Positions 54,864 through 64,000 of a DNA stretch of 64,000 bases are shown here, one piece after another. The DNA comes from Actinostola sp. cb2023. Its lineage: Eukaryota; Cnidaria; Anthozoa; Actiniaria; Actinostolidae. Under the pieces are notes generated by a model, which saw only the letters and a list, made by a program, of their open reading frames with translations, was not told the DNA's origin and searched no databases. The stretch is from assembly GCA_033675265.1 (NCBI GenBank), contig JAUJYZ010000473.1:62001-126000 (forward strand). Reading direction: 5' to 3'. Numbering within the stretch: position 1 is the first letter of the stretch; every line of letters starts with the position of its first letter. The translations under genes were made by a program, and so were the position numbers.

Positions 54864-54897
54864 GACGTTTCGGTGTTTGATTAAAGACCTTCATCAG
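54864..54897 (-). ncRNA. Candidate hammerhead ribozyme core
   Basis: On the minus strand CTGATGA (54897-54891) is followed by a stem II GGTCTTT-AATC-AAACACC with one mismatch, then GAAA (54871-54868) and GTC (54866-54864). These are the invariant parts of a hammerhead. Stem I pairing is not obvious, so activity is uncertain. A degenerate mirror copy is at about 55465-55497 on plus. Confidence 0.45.
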
Positions 54898-55169
54898 TGT
54901 GGAATCCTGTTTTCAACACATCTTTGGCTGATCCATGTGTTCATCAGTTAGTGCTTTACTAGCAAATTTACTAATGGAAATGATCGAAGAGTAACAGCGC
55001 TTCTAGCAACAGCAAAGATACATAGCATGCATGAGCAAGAACGAGTTGCTGTCTTATCATACATAAATGGTACATAAATGGTGTGTCCGAAAGGTAAGCA
55101 GGACCTTGAGTCCGTATGGCCTTAAAAGGTGGCACACAGACCTATGTCAAACATTAGTAACTATTATCC

Positions 55170-55358
55170 ATGTCCCAAGGGAGAAAAAGGCCCAACCTAA
55201 GCAAGGAAATAGTAAACAAAGTCGACTGCTTAGAATATACTATGGACAAACAGAATAATAATAATATCACTGAAGACCAGAAAAGAGGAACACAGGAGAG
55301 CCATATAGGAAGCAACCAGCCTACGTCCAAACACGCTCATGAAAGTGGACATGGCTAA
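55170..55358 (+). pseudogene. Penelope-like GIY-YIG endonuclease fragment
   Basis: About 60 codons with KVDCLEY (expected K-x-x-C..C.-x-Y-I-G-x-T-x-R around it) and a downstream QPTSKHAHESGH, similar to the conserved AxHaxexgH of this domain. The GIY and YIG strands are degenerate, so it is inactive. Confidence 0.6.
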
Positions 55359-55545
55359 AGACAAAAGATCAAGGATCCATGACGTTTATTGATATAAATG
55401 TCTCTTTCGTAAATGTAGCATTCAAGATATGCGCGCGCAAAATGTCAACGTTTTTTCCACACTGCATGATAAAAGCCTTGATCAAAGTCGAAACGTCTAT
55501 ATTTTTAATGTAGAGACAAATCCAAAGAATTTAATATTATAACTG

Positions 55546-56229
55546 AAAATTCCAAATATTTATCAGCCTTTGTTTGTTTGGGTTTGCACGATAAGGTAGT
55601 TCGGGACCCTTGCTACTGCGCATCCATTCCGCGCATCTCTATTTGGACCAGTCATTGAAGTGGTTTTGGAATTTTTTCGAAATATTATCTAAATTAGAAA
55701 CCACCTAAACATCTTTACCAAAACATTCGTAATCTTAGCGCCATTTTCGCGGTTAAAAGTCACTTTTCGCCGAACACGTTCAAACTCGTATCACCAGACT
55801 TGTCGCTGTTTTGTCCACAAACGATACAAGTTCAAGTTCTTTAATAATAATAATATTTATTTCTTATATAGCGCCTCTTCCATAAATGTCCAGAGGCGCT
55901 TTATTAAGCTTTATTTAGCACTTATTTAGTTACAGTATTTATTTAGCTTTATAATCAAAAATACGAATGGTTCTTCACAAAAATGAATCAATAGAAAATG
56001 AATTCCTCATCTGTCGTATGTCAATCAGTGTTAAATAAGCTCTAGAGTCGTTAGACACACGGTGACCCCCGTTTTTATTTTATTTTTGAATTTGCATTAT
56101 AAAAGTCTTTCGTAATTGGAAATAAAAAAACATATAGTTGAGAGGGGGAACATGCAGCAATTTACACATTTTAGGTTCATTATGTTCCGTCGAAAGACAT
56201 ACATATCCATCTTAAGGACGTTCGAGCGC
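55546..56229. other. Intergenic DNA with repeat ends
   Basis: A short (AAT)n run and a small hairpin (GCGCCTCTTCCATAAATGTCCAGAGGCGC) at 55846-55901 resemble the 3' end of a SINE or LINE. AAGGTAGTTCGGGACCCTTG at 55593 starts another dispersed repeat. No gene. Confidence 0.45.
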
Positions 56230-56251
56230 ATTGTTCACGCGCATCTTTTCT

Positions 56252-56850
56252 GCGCATAAAATCAAGGTTCGAATCATCTCGTCCAGCTTTAATCACGTCC
56301 AAGATGGCAGCCAGTCACGCATGTTACGTAGACGATTTTCATCGGCTAATATCTCGAGAACGATACCGGTGACCCCCATTTTTTATTTTGTGATTTTACA
56401 AAGAATCATAAAAGCTCCCCATGTACCAAATTTAAAAAAAAAAACATGGTTAGATTTTGATAAAAACACGAATTTAGATGAAAACTTCAATCGACCTTCA
56501 CGCGAAAGAGTCGTCGATGGCTACGTGGTGGCTGTAAATATGAGCCAAAAACTACAGGTTGTTTCTATATATTCACAAATCTTTGTACATAATTTTATTC
56601 TATAAACTCTTAGATAGCCATTTGAGGAAAATTTTAGCAATCCGTTTAGTTTTTCTACAAAAAAATACCTGTCATTCTCGACTTTCCGTGGATTTAACGC
56701 ACGTAATTTTCGATCAGAAAAAGGGTATACTTTGAAGAAATCTGGCTCCATAGCGATGTCGGTGACCCCCATTTTTTATTTGCTCATTTAGCTTCTATAA
56801 TGATCTTATTTCACCATACGTAATTTCAGGAAAAAAACATGGATAGTCTT
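56252..56850. repeat. Dispersed repeat, copy 2
   Basis: Direct partner of 49842-50445, sharing CGCATAAAATCAAGGTTCGA at its left end and TCTGGCTCCATAGCGA at its right. Frames across it are not conserved between the two copies. Confidence 0.8.
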
Positions 56851-56871
56851 GGCCTTGTTGTAGGAAGGCCT

Positions 56872-57086
56872 TGTTGCACGGTGAAACTTTTTCGTGAAAC
56901 TGTTTCGTGAAACGGTGCGAGACAGGTTTCACCAAGAGTTTCACCGTGTAACATGGTCGTTTTCAGGAAACTTTTTCGAATTTGCTTTGCGAGATAGTTT
57001 CATGAAAAGTAGAACTTCTTTCTACTTTTTCGTGAAACTCGAAGCAAAAACGTTTCATAAAACCAGCCATTGCACCGTGTAACACG
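56872..57086. mobile_element. Short inverted-repeat element with GTGAAAC repeats
   Basis: Ends GTTGCACGGTG and CACCGTGTAAC are partly complementary. The interior holds five or more GTGAAAC/GTTTCAC/CGTGAAA motifs in both orientations. No coding capacity. Confidence 0.6.
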
Positions 57087-57939
57087 CCTCGTGAAACTTG
57101 TGTTGATGTGCTTCAGTTCACAAACCAATCAGAACCAACTACGTCACTAATATCCATCATTCCTAGCAGTTTGGGAGTTATTCACGCAGCTGCTTACAAG
57201 ATCTGTTGTGATTGGATAATACAAACAATAGAATGCATTATCTACTCGTTCTATGGTTTGGGTTCTATTGTTTTACTCTAATAGTATTGAACCAATTGAA
57301 CTAGATCTAAGATTAGAACTGCGACCTTACCCGTTATTTTAGTGTAATTTTCAAGTCATTTCGATAAACGGATCTACAAAAGCTGTTGTTTATGTTTGTA
57401 CGCTGTTTTGTTACGGAATTTGAGAGGTCTAAATAAGACCGTTTCCTACTTTAAATTGCAAAAATAGTTTAAAGAAATCCCTTTTGAAATATTATAATTA
57501 TTTTCTAATGTAGAAATAATTTAATTGACTGTGAAGTTGCTTTATTTTTCATTCTGGTTGGAAAGTCATGCATAAATTAACTGCGATTAGAGATGACCTA
57601 TGATGACTAATGAAAATTGGTAAATATTTCGCATTGAGGATACAAACTCGAAGTCACTGACAACATCAACACGGCGAAACGGCAGATAAGTTATCACTGC
57701 AGAACACTGATCAGTTGTGCTTGTTTTTAACATGTTAGACAAAAACTTTAGAATTAAGCAAATTTTCTTTGAATGGTGTTGTGCATTTTCGATGTTAATT
57801 CATGAAAAGTCATAGTTTCGCTCAACGCTTTCCATCGTCGATGGCTATAGAGTAATGGTTTAATAATAGCGAGAACGTCGAACGGTTTTTAGTTAAGTTG
57901 AGTTTTAAAATCTCAGTAGTATATAATAAACACAATACG
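57087..57939. other. Intergenic DNA with a dispersed repeat fragment
   Basis: 57195-57300 is the inverted partner of 34805-34930. The rest shows no gene or repeat that I recognise. Confidence 0.45.
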
Positions 57940-58034
57940 CATGGAAAATGCTTTGTACAGTTTTTATTCACTCGTGATAATTATCAGAAATACTTATCAC
58001 TCGTGAATAAAAACCGTAGCTCGCATTTTCCATG
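57940..58034. repeat. Foldback inverted repeat
   Basis: Arms CATGGAAAATGC...GTTTTTATTCACTCGTGA and complement TCACTCGTGAATAAAAAC...GCATTTTCCATG. Confidence 0.8.
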
Positions 58035-58349
58035 AAGTATTCTCTATATATAAGAAGAGACGCTGGTTGACTGACTGATTCACACAAAAACGAACGGACT
58101 TCTATTGTACCCATAATGCACTACGTCTCTCCCTAGTTTCCTGCTTCATCCTGCAAAATACAATTTTTTGTCAATATCATTCCTCAATTTACATAAATGA
58201 CATATCTTACCATCTGAGAAGGCTAACTAAAAAACCAAAAAGACACGACGCGAAGAAACGTTGAACGCGAATGACTCAACCTTCTCTGTAACTGCTTTTA
58301 TATTAGCGTCCCGCTAATGAACTGTTTCCACCCTAACACAACAATGATA

Positions 58350-58492
58350 GAGTGATGGCACTTAACCCGTGAAACAAAATCTAATAGTTAGTGACTAATA
58401 GTCCAATCAACACAAAAGAAAACAATGGAATTACAGTTTATTAATATCTATACATGGCCAATATCTGTTTCACGGGTTAAGTGTCATCACTC
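58350..58492. mobile_element. Miniature foldback, TA flanked (copy B)
   Basis: Same arms as the 87-bp copy at 8987-9073 (GAGTGATGGCACTTAACCCG...CGGGTTAAGTGTCATCACTC), with a loop about 55 bp longer. TA at both sides. Confidence 0.8.
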
Positions 58493-59302
58493 TACATACC
58501 AGCGCACTCCATGCGCTTGTTACGTAAACCATAATAAATACTTTGTCTTTTTGACTCAAAATGAAATATCCCACGGGGGACTAAAAATGGAGTTTATAAA
58601 GGTCTTCAAGACTCTGGACTTGTGTTTGAATGTTTGTAGCGATCGTTTGTTGGATGGTAATATGTGCGTGTACACACGAAGTTGTCATTGCTATACAATC
58701 TATAGGATTGTAGCCTTTACTAGCCTTAGTCTTCGCAAAATCAGTAGCGATCGAAGGTCTTCAAGCTTGTTGAAAGTTTGTAGCGTCGCTTGTCGGATCT
58801 TAACTTGTCCGGCTACCCGTTTTGTTCCATCCAACTCACCGGCCATTACTCCCACTCACATCTGCCTGTCATTGAGCAGGGAAGAGTGGGGCTAGCTGAT
58901 GAATGGAAACGTTCATTATTTATAAATTACAGTGTGGACACTCGAACCGTGAACACTTCAAGTATTTTTCGAACTTTTTTTTCCGAACTTTCTATTGCCT
59001 CATAGCCTCTCAAATGGAGCATTGAGTTTAAATACACTTAGTGATCAAAATAAATCATTTTTCTGATCAATTTGCTCAATGGATAATTTATATATATGTG
59101 TTAGAAAAACCTAAGTGTTCACGGTTCGAGTGTCCACACTGTAAAGATCAATATCTAGTTATTAACCTGGTTGTAATATATCATTTTTCTGATCAATTTG
59201 CTCAATGGATAATTTATATATATGTGTTAGAAAAACCTAAGTGTTCACGGTTCGAGTGTCCACACTGTAAAGATCAAGTAAGAGTTAATTACCGAGAACG
59301 GA
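58493..59302. repeat. Inverted and tandem copies of a 30-bp motif
   Basis: ACTCGAACCGTGAACACTT-type sequence at 58930-58959 is the exact complement of 59112-59141. The 126-bp segment 59054-59179 containing it is then duplicated in tandem at 59180-59276. The plus-strand open frame 59041-59310 is a repeat artefact. Confidence 0.85.
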
Positions 59303-59348
59303 GGCATTAAGCTATATACGGCCCGAGGGCTGTATATAGCTTAATGCC
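59303..59348. repeat. Perfect-stem hairpin
   Basis: GGCATTAAGCTATATACGG paired with CTGTATATAGCTTAATGCC, short loop CCCGAGGG-like. Confidence 0.85.
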
Positions 59349-59829
59349 GACGTGCGAGGTAACTAACAGACTTAGTTCCCAATTCACGTGGTTTTCGCAA
59401 AATACCAACAGACCCAAAGGAGGGTCTATTGGTTGGAGGACAAACAATAGAATACCTATCTCCTGAGAATTATGTACAATTCTTTCTTTCTTTGTTGTGT
59501 GTTGTCTAATTGAAGGCTTTGTAATGGGGCGTTTATCTCGGGTGGGCGGAAAAAAACATTCATCCCTCAAAAACCTTTCATATGAAAGCATGCAATCTGA
59601 ATTTGAATAGTTATTATAAATATTCAGAATAGAGCTGTAGTTTCAATTTTTCACTTCATTTGCAACTATGGCGAGTAGCGACGGCGACATTTTTGTACCG
59701 GACTTCCCAGACTTCGATATTAGCGATATCCTTCTCGATGTAATACCATGATCACCTCGGTTTTCATTGTTCCACGAGCGACATTTAACATCGAACATCC
59801 CTCGCGAAAGCTCTAAGTCAAGCATCGCT
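59349..59829. other. Intergenic DNA with a short Crypton-type N-terminal start
   Basis: ATG at about 59668 on plus opens a 27-codon frame MASSDGDIFVPDFPDFDISD then ILLDVIP and stop. This acidic start resembles N-termini of KIAA1958/QRICH1-like proteins but is too short to be sure. It may belong with the fragment at 60.9 kb. Confidence 0.35.
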
Positions 59830-59976
59830 CATGCATAGTAATGAGGGAAATTTAGACTAAATCTCCCTCATGAATACAATCATGAGGGAAATTTAGACTA
59901 AATGTCCCTCATGAATACAATCATTAGGGAAAATTAGACTAAATATCCCTCATGATTATATTCATTACTATGCATG
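59830..59976. repeat. Foldback with three internal tandem units
   Basis: Outer arms CATGCATAGTAATGA and TCATTACTATGCATG enclose three copies of GAGGGAAATTTAGACTAAAT-CTCCCTCATGA, each itself nearly palindromic. Confidence 0.85.
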
Positions 59977-60289
59977 AGGATGCAAGTCAGTCCCTCATAT
60001 ACACCAGGTGTACACACAATCATTGGGACCCAAGAGCAAACCGAATAGTACTTTAATAATCGCTCCTCTACTTATGATGACTCGAGCATTCAAGACGTGT
60101 GGGATGTGTGAAGCTCAAAATACAGTGGTATTTTGATATCCACAACATCTTTAACGCATGCGCAATAGAAGGAAATGCACAAAAGTCGAATTCAAAGTAT
60201 ATTTTATTAGACCTATTTCTGTTATTTGTTCGCACAATGAAATATTATATTAGTTGGCACTTTCCTCTTTTTCTGTATATTTATCTATT

Positions 60290-60645
60290 GATTTACTTAT
60301 TGATATTGTTGTTCTCTTATTAGACGATTCAAACCACAAAATAGGCTGTACAGAACTTCGTGGCGATACTGACTGCCGGCTTTCTTTCTTACTTCCATTG
60401 CAAATCAGTTCGACAACCAGTAGTTAATTTCTTCAACAGTCAGTTATCTCTGTTATCGGTGGCACAGATGGAAACTCTTTATTTTCAGGTTCAAAGTCTC
60501 TGAATTCGTTCTGTCTAGCTTGTGCCCATTCTTTATAGGCGTTGTTACTCCAAGCAGTGTGCTTTTTAGTGTCTTGAGGAACCGTATTCTCCCTTACTTG
60601 CTCCACTTCATCATCTCTCACAAAAGTAAACCGACCTTCCGCCAT
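60290..60645 (-). pseudogene. Crypton-derived (KIAA1958/QRICH1-like) N-terminal domain fragment
   Basis: Read on minus from 60645: MAEGRFTFVRDDEVEQVREN then DTKKHTAWSNNAYKEWAQAR, VEEINYWLSN and, in a shifted frame, FAMEVRKKAGSQYRHEVLYS and LFCGLNRLI. This T-K-K-x-T-x-W...F..W..x-R pattern followed by Y..x-x-L-x-x-x-x-x-G-L-x-R is that of the N-terminal domain in Crypton-derived tyrosine-recombinase-like proteins. A frameshift near 60430 and a stop at about 60293 cut it. No downstream recombinase core was found. Confidence 0.62.
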
Positions 60646-60879
60646 TTCTGATCTGTGTATCTTCAGGTACTCTACTTACTAATTTATACTCTTTCATTGT
60701 GTAAATGAAACAAAGATGTGCAACATGAGACATTCCCCAGAGTACAGTCTAATCAAGACTCTTTCACAAAACACTATAATATATTCTCCTTTGCGGTTAA
60801 CTCAAGCCTGTATTTTTGTCCATTTCCTCGGTGATCATGGTATTACTTATAATAGTACTACTGCTATGGTACCTAGTAC

Positions 60880-61080
60880 TACTGCTACGGTAGTTACCGA
60901 GGATGGCAATTGCTCAAAAAGGGGAAACAAAAGAAACAGAGCGATTTCTGATATTGAGCTTGCCAAAAGAAATGAAGCTAGAATCCCAGAAGGGACAAAA
61001 TTGAGTACATCTTGGTGTGTTCGAACGTGGATTGGGCCGAAGAGCGCATGCACAGAGACCATTACCACTTCCACTTCTGA
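60880..61080 (+). pseudogene. Second Crypton-like N-terminal fragment, opposite strand
   Basis: Plus-strand SDIELAKRNEARIPEGTKLS then TSWCVR followed after a one-base shift by VDWAEERMHRDHYHFHF and a stop. TKLSTSWCV...DWAEER repeats the W-V-x-x-F-x-x-W motif of the fragment at 60.4 kb, so the two are convergently arranged relatives. A frameshift lies at about 61025-61035. Confidence 0.5.
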
Positions 61081-61108
61081 TTTATATCATAGTTATATTT
61101 ATATTTAT

Positions 61109-61204
61109 GAATTGAATCGGCTCATGATGAATTTACCGGGCTATATGTGTTTGACCCGGGTCAACGCATATAGCCCGATGAATTCATAATGAGCTATTCA
61201 ATTC
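61109..61204. repeat. Foldback inverted repeat
   Basis: Arms GAATTGAATCGGCTCATGAT... and ...ATGAGCTATTCAATTC with central GGGCTATATG/CATATAGCCC. Confidence 0.8.
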
Positions 61205-61993
61205 AATTCATCAACCCCTCTTTTCCCTGCTGAATATCAAATCCCTCCCCGGGCTTTTAATGACTCTATTGTTCAACCGGTCTATATAATAGATAATTCC
61301 CTATGAATAACAAAGAAAACCAAGTGAATTGGGAACTAATATCTAGTTATTAACCTGGTTGTAATATATATATTGACCTTTAATTTATGAACGAACTATG
61401 CAATTCATCAGCTCCTGGTAATAAATGGAGATACATTTTAGAAATGTGATCATTAACTGGATATCTCTAAAGAGCTCATCTTGTAAAAAGCTCTCAACTC
61501 TTTCATCCTCTGTCAATGTAAAGCAAAAAAGTATCATCGAAATTTGGATGTGTTTTCATGGAGATAAAATAGGTCCAAATAAATTAACCTGTTCTCAATT
61601 AACAAAATTCATCTACAAGTTGTCATTATGGATTCACAATATTGGCGTGGTCTCCGGTCCGTGTAACACTCCACAATTGAATTTTCTATTGGAAATCTTA
61701 AAACCAAAATACAAAATTGCTCGTGTTTTAAGAATTTTGATTATTACAAACTAATTTCAAAATTCAATATTGCTACATTTTTGTATATTCAAACTTTAGA
61801 ATTAAGTTCAAAAATCTTAAAAGCACACAAAATCACATTTTTTTATTTTTTTTAAACCAAAAAAAGAGCTAATTGATTATTGACAAAATCTTTGTAATTG
61901 AAGATGGAAGCTCCCTTTAGGGGAGGGGTCAAAGGAGCTGTTGGTCAATTAAGAGAGGACAATATATTTACATTGCCACCTCACCCATATATG
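61205..61993. other. Intergenic DNA, nothing recognised
   Basis: The open frame 61425-61754 (about 110 codons) has AT-rich, Lys/Ile-heavy composition and no motif I know. Confidence 0.4.
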
Positions 61994-61999
61994 TTACTT

Positions 62000-62331
62000 T
62001 TCAACCAAGGTACACCCGCTCCCACGACTGAACTTCTGGTGCACATGCCATAATCTACAAACGTGAAAAATCATTTTCGACCAATCATAGCTCTCCATTT
62101 TGTCAGCCAACTTCTCATTTTGAACTACATGGATCTTATGTCCAGCATATGCTGCAAAATATGGAGTCGGATTTCGAAGTCTTTCCGTGTCCCATCGCCT
62201 TTGTGCCTGATAAAATGGAGTTGTTTTTGCTAAGCTTTGCGGCCGAACCGCTCGTTTCCCAAGATTATAACCCCTAGAACGAAGGAGAGTTAATATTCTT
62301 CTACCGTATGTATGCCCAACCTGTAAAAGAA
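62000..62331 (-). pseudogene. Integrase-core (DDE) transposase fragment
   Basis: On minus, an acceptor-like TTCTTTTACAG precedes VGHTYGRRILTLLRSRGYNL then GKRAVRPQSL, and NPTPYFAAYAGHKIHVVQNE follows, ending before the rest of the core. The GRR..x-x-LR..G...x-x-R-x-V/R helix followed by a YxAxYAGHKIHxDQNE strand is typical of an animal integrase-core transposase family. The usual first catalytic Asp (HxDQNEK) is Val here. Only the N-terminal third is present, so this is a relic. Confidence 0.6.
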
Positions 62332-62387
62332 CAATAAGCATATACTATAGTACGCTATTAGAATCGTTCAATGAACTTGGTACTACT

Positions 62388-62803
62388 GACAGTGGAACCC
62401 GGCCTTACGGACACGCAGTTAATACGGACACCCGGTTAATACGGACACCCGGTTAATACGGACATGTTGTTCTGTCCCGGCTGAAACTCATACAAATGCC
62501 TATAAAATATACCCGTTTCATACGTACAACGGATAATACGGACAACGGACACTTTTTCCTCTCCAAATATGCCCATTTTCATACAAAGTCTACCCGGTTA
62601 CACTTTATTTTCTCAAGACAACGACAATGTGTAAATTAATCGCTTATATTACATGCGATCAGAGATTCAAGTATTCAATAGCAATTCAAGTAGCAATAGC
62701 AATGTATTACACAATCACGAGTGACGTAAATTGACCAACCCGGTTAATACGGACACTGCGCGGTCTCGTCCCGATGGTGTCCGTATTAACCGGGTTCCAT
62801 TGT
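62388..62803. mobile_element. Tigger/pogo-like short element
   Basis: Ends CAGTGGAACCCGGCCTTACG and ...ACCGGGTTCCATTG-TA, with repeated GGTTAATACGGACACCC units near the left end and CGGTTAATACGGACAC near the right. CAGTGGAACC ends are typical of Tigger-like elements. No transposase. Confidence 0.7.
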
Positions 62804-62808
62804 ATTGA

Positions 62809-62990
62809 AAGTGAACTCTCGTTATAGCACACATCCTCAGGACCGTCATTTGTTGTCCGTATAAATAGCGAGAGTCCGTTATTTTCAGTCATTGCAGTAT
62901 TAATTTTTGTCGGGGATCTAACCGGCCTGTCCGTACGTATTAGCGAGGTGTCCGTAATAAGGGGGTCCTCAAGGCGAGAGTTGACTGAGT
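62809..62990. repeat. Second, shorter element of the same kind
   Basis: GTGAACTCTCGTTATAGCAC at left and GGCGAGAGTTGACT at right are partly complementary, with GTCCGTAT/GTCCGTAATA motifs inside. It directly follows the preceding element. Confidence 0.55.
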
Positions 62991-63591
62991 AGCAGAGTAG
63001 TAATATATTCACGTACTAAACAATGCATGCGAGTATACATATTTAGATATGGGTGCATGAAAATGGGGAGCTGTCCACAGAAGTGGACAGCGGTATACTC
63101 GCATGGAGGGACAGAGCGGAAAAACGGGTTTTGGCCTCTCGTTATAAGGAAACCTTTACGTATATAAGCTACATATTCCGCAAACATATTCTTTCACGGC
63201 CAAAGAACAGCATATCAAATGCACCTGAAATTTTATTAATGCGCATTTGAGATACCGCACCTTGTACCCTGGGAGAGGAGGGACACCGCGGAAATACGTT
63301 TGAGAAGGCGCGATACAGTTATTTTGCTTGTCAGCGGTCACCCGCACAAAATTACAAAACGCCAGCAACTTCAAAATGTTTTTTCGGTGAGCCGTGCCGG
63401 CCGTGAAAACACGCGGAAATTAGAGCGGAAACGCTGAAGTTAGACTTTAAAACTTACCTAAAACCATCTTTGGTGCAAATAACACATCATATATTGTGCC
63501 AGCGAAAAACGAAGCTTGCTCACGATGTGAAATTGTCGACGACTGTGGAGGCGACGTCTAGTATTCGCGTAGGCGAGTTGTTTTGCGAAAG
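62991..63591. promoter_or_regulatory. Upstream region of the right-edge gene
   Basis: No TATA box at a convincing distance. The last 150 bases are richer in CpG (GTCGACGAC, GGCGACG, TTCGCG) than the surrounding DNA, as expected of a TATA-less promoter. A small hairpin CTGTCCAC-AGAA-GTGGACAG is at 63071-63090. Confidence 0.3.
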
Positions 63592-63948
63592 ATGTTGTGT
63601 ACTAAGGCGAAAACCCGACTACTTGTATCTGCATGTAACGGGAGTTTGAGGAAACCCTCTCCTCAAATCTGTCGGTCTGGTGCAATAGATGAGTTAGAAC
63701 TAGTTTGTCAAAAACACTGTGACCAAATTCGTCGGAAAGATGAGAAGAAGTGTTCATGTCCGTCGACGTGGGGGCACTCGCCCAAGATACACCCCCATCC
63801 AATTCCGCAAAAATACTATGAAATTCTTGACGAAGCTGGAAGAGACTTGGAGTTGTACAGCCCTGGGACACGTTGGTGTCATAAATGCAAGAAAAATGCA
63901 CCCGAGAGACTGGCTAATTGGCCGAAAGTCGCATCGAAGAGGAAAAAG
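63592..63948 (+). CDS. Unrecognised cysteine-rich protein, first coding exon
   Basis: From ATG 63592: a basic N-terminus, then CRSGAIDELELVCQKHCDQI, KKCSCPSTWGH, HPIPQKYYEILDEAGRDLEL, SPGTRWCHKCKKNAPERLAN. Spaced Cys/His (C..H C, C-x-C, C-x2-C) suggest zinc binding. An AAG-GTAAAT donor candidate lies at about 63949-63955, so this may be exon 1 of a longer gene beyond the window. Read without splicing the frame stops at 63970-63972. I do not know the family; composition is coding-like and it is not in a repeat seen elsewhere in the window. Confidence 0.5.
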
Positions 63949-64000
63949 GTAAATTTGAAAAGCAGCAGTTAAAAAAACACACACAAAAACAGCAGTCCAT

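Larger units (their letters stand above)
54824..55527 (+). mobile_element. Penelope-like element fragment with inverted terminal blocks
   Basis: Inverted blocks (TTTGGATTTGTCTCT at left, AGAGACAAATCCAAA at right) each carry GAAACGTCTATA preceded by a hammerhead-like core. Between them, on the plus strand, decayed coding sequence resembles the C-terminal GIY-YIG endonuclease region of Penelope-like retroelements: VNKVDCLEYTMDKQ followed downstream by QPTSKHAHESGHG. The reverse transcriptase is not present. The arrangement fits the pLTR structure known for these elements. Confidence 0.65.

Noticed and set aside
61425..61754. 110-codon plus-strand frame
   Set aside because: AT-rich composition, no motif, no splice context. 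Could not be supported.
1..64000. tRNA, rRNA or snRNA genes
   Set aside because: I looked for tRNA A/B-box pairs and conserved rRNA stretches by eye and found none convincing. A tRNAscan-SE or Infernal run would be decisive.

Overview
The window is eukaryotic nuclear DNA from an invertebrate animal. It is AT-rich, dominated by introns and packed with transposons. Its one clear host gene is the 3' part of GFM1, the mitochondrial translation elongation factor EF-G1. I read it as 18 coding exons with GT-AG introns and compatible phases, starting at base 1 and ending at a stop at 54549-54551. The upstream GTPase exons lie outside the window. The exons add up to about 481 residues, which matches the C-terminal two thirds of animal GFM1 (domains II-V). 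A non-bilaterian or other marine invertebrate, for example a sponge or cnidarian, fits the mix of BEL/Pao, Gypsy, Penelope-like and Crypton-like elements and abundant foldback MITEs. The phylum cannot be fixed from the sequence alone. Layout of the gene: exon 1 (1-63); exons 2-8 (4.9-12.9 kb) among MITEs; intron 8 (12.9-22.5 kb), which holds a Gypsy relic split by a BEL/Pao retrotransposon that is itself split by a terminal-inverted-repeat DNA element. Intron 9 (22.5-25.8 kb) is almost entirely a 17-bp minisatellite. Intron 10 (25.9-34.0 kb) holds a second BEL/Pao relic broken by a 1.8-kb DNA element. Intron 12 (34.4-44.6 kb) holds a 2.2-kb TTAA-flanked element with two further elements nested in it, and a third BEL/Pao relic carrying two miniature foldback insertions. 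Intron 14 is a 47-bp minisatellite. Intron 15 holds a tandem duplication, a foldback and the second copy of a 1.1-1.2 kb long-inverted-repeat element whose first copy lies in intron 2. Intron 16 (48.0-54.3 kb) holds a compound satellite: an 18-bp array fused to a GT-rich array. Downstream of GFM1 (54.6-64 kb) are a Penelope-like fragment with hammerhead-ribozyme-like ends, dispersed repeats, foldbacks, two fragments resembling the N-terminal part of Crypton-derived (KIAA1958/QRICH1-type) proteins, a fragment of an integrase-core transposase, Tigger-like ends, and the start of an unrecognised cysteine-rich gene at the right edge. Apart from GFM1 and possibly that last exon, nothing looks like a working host gene. 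The retroelement copies carry frameshifts, stops or deletions. The very long open frames over the satellites are artefacts of repeat lengths divisible by three or of stop-free repeats. The main interest is the layered insertion history, visible through exact target-site duplications, and the number of inverted-repeat families packed into one housekeeping gene.
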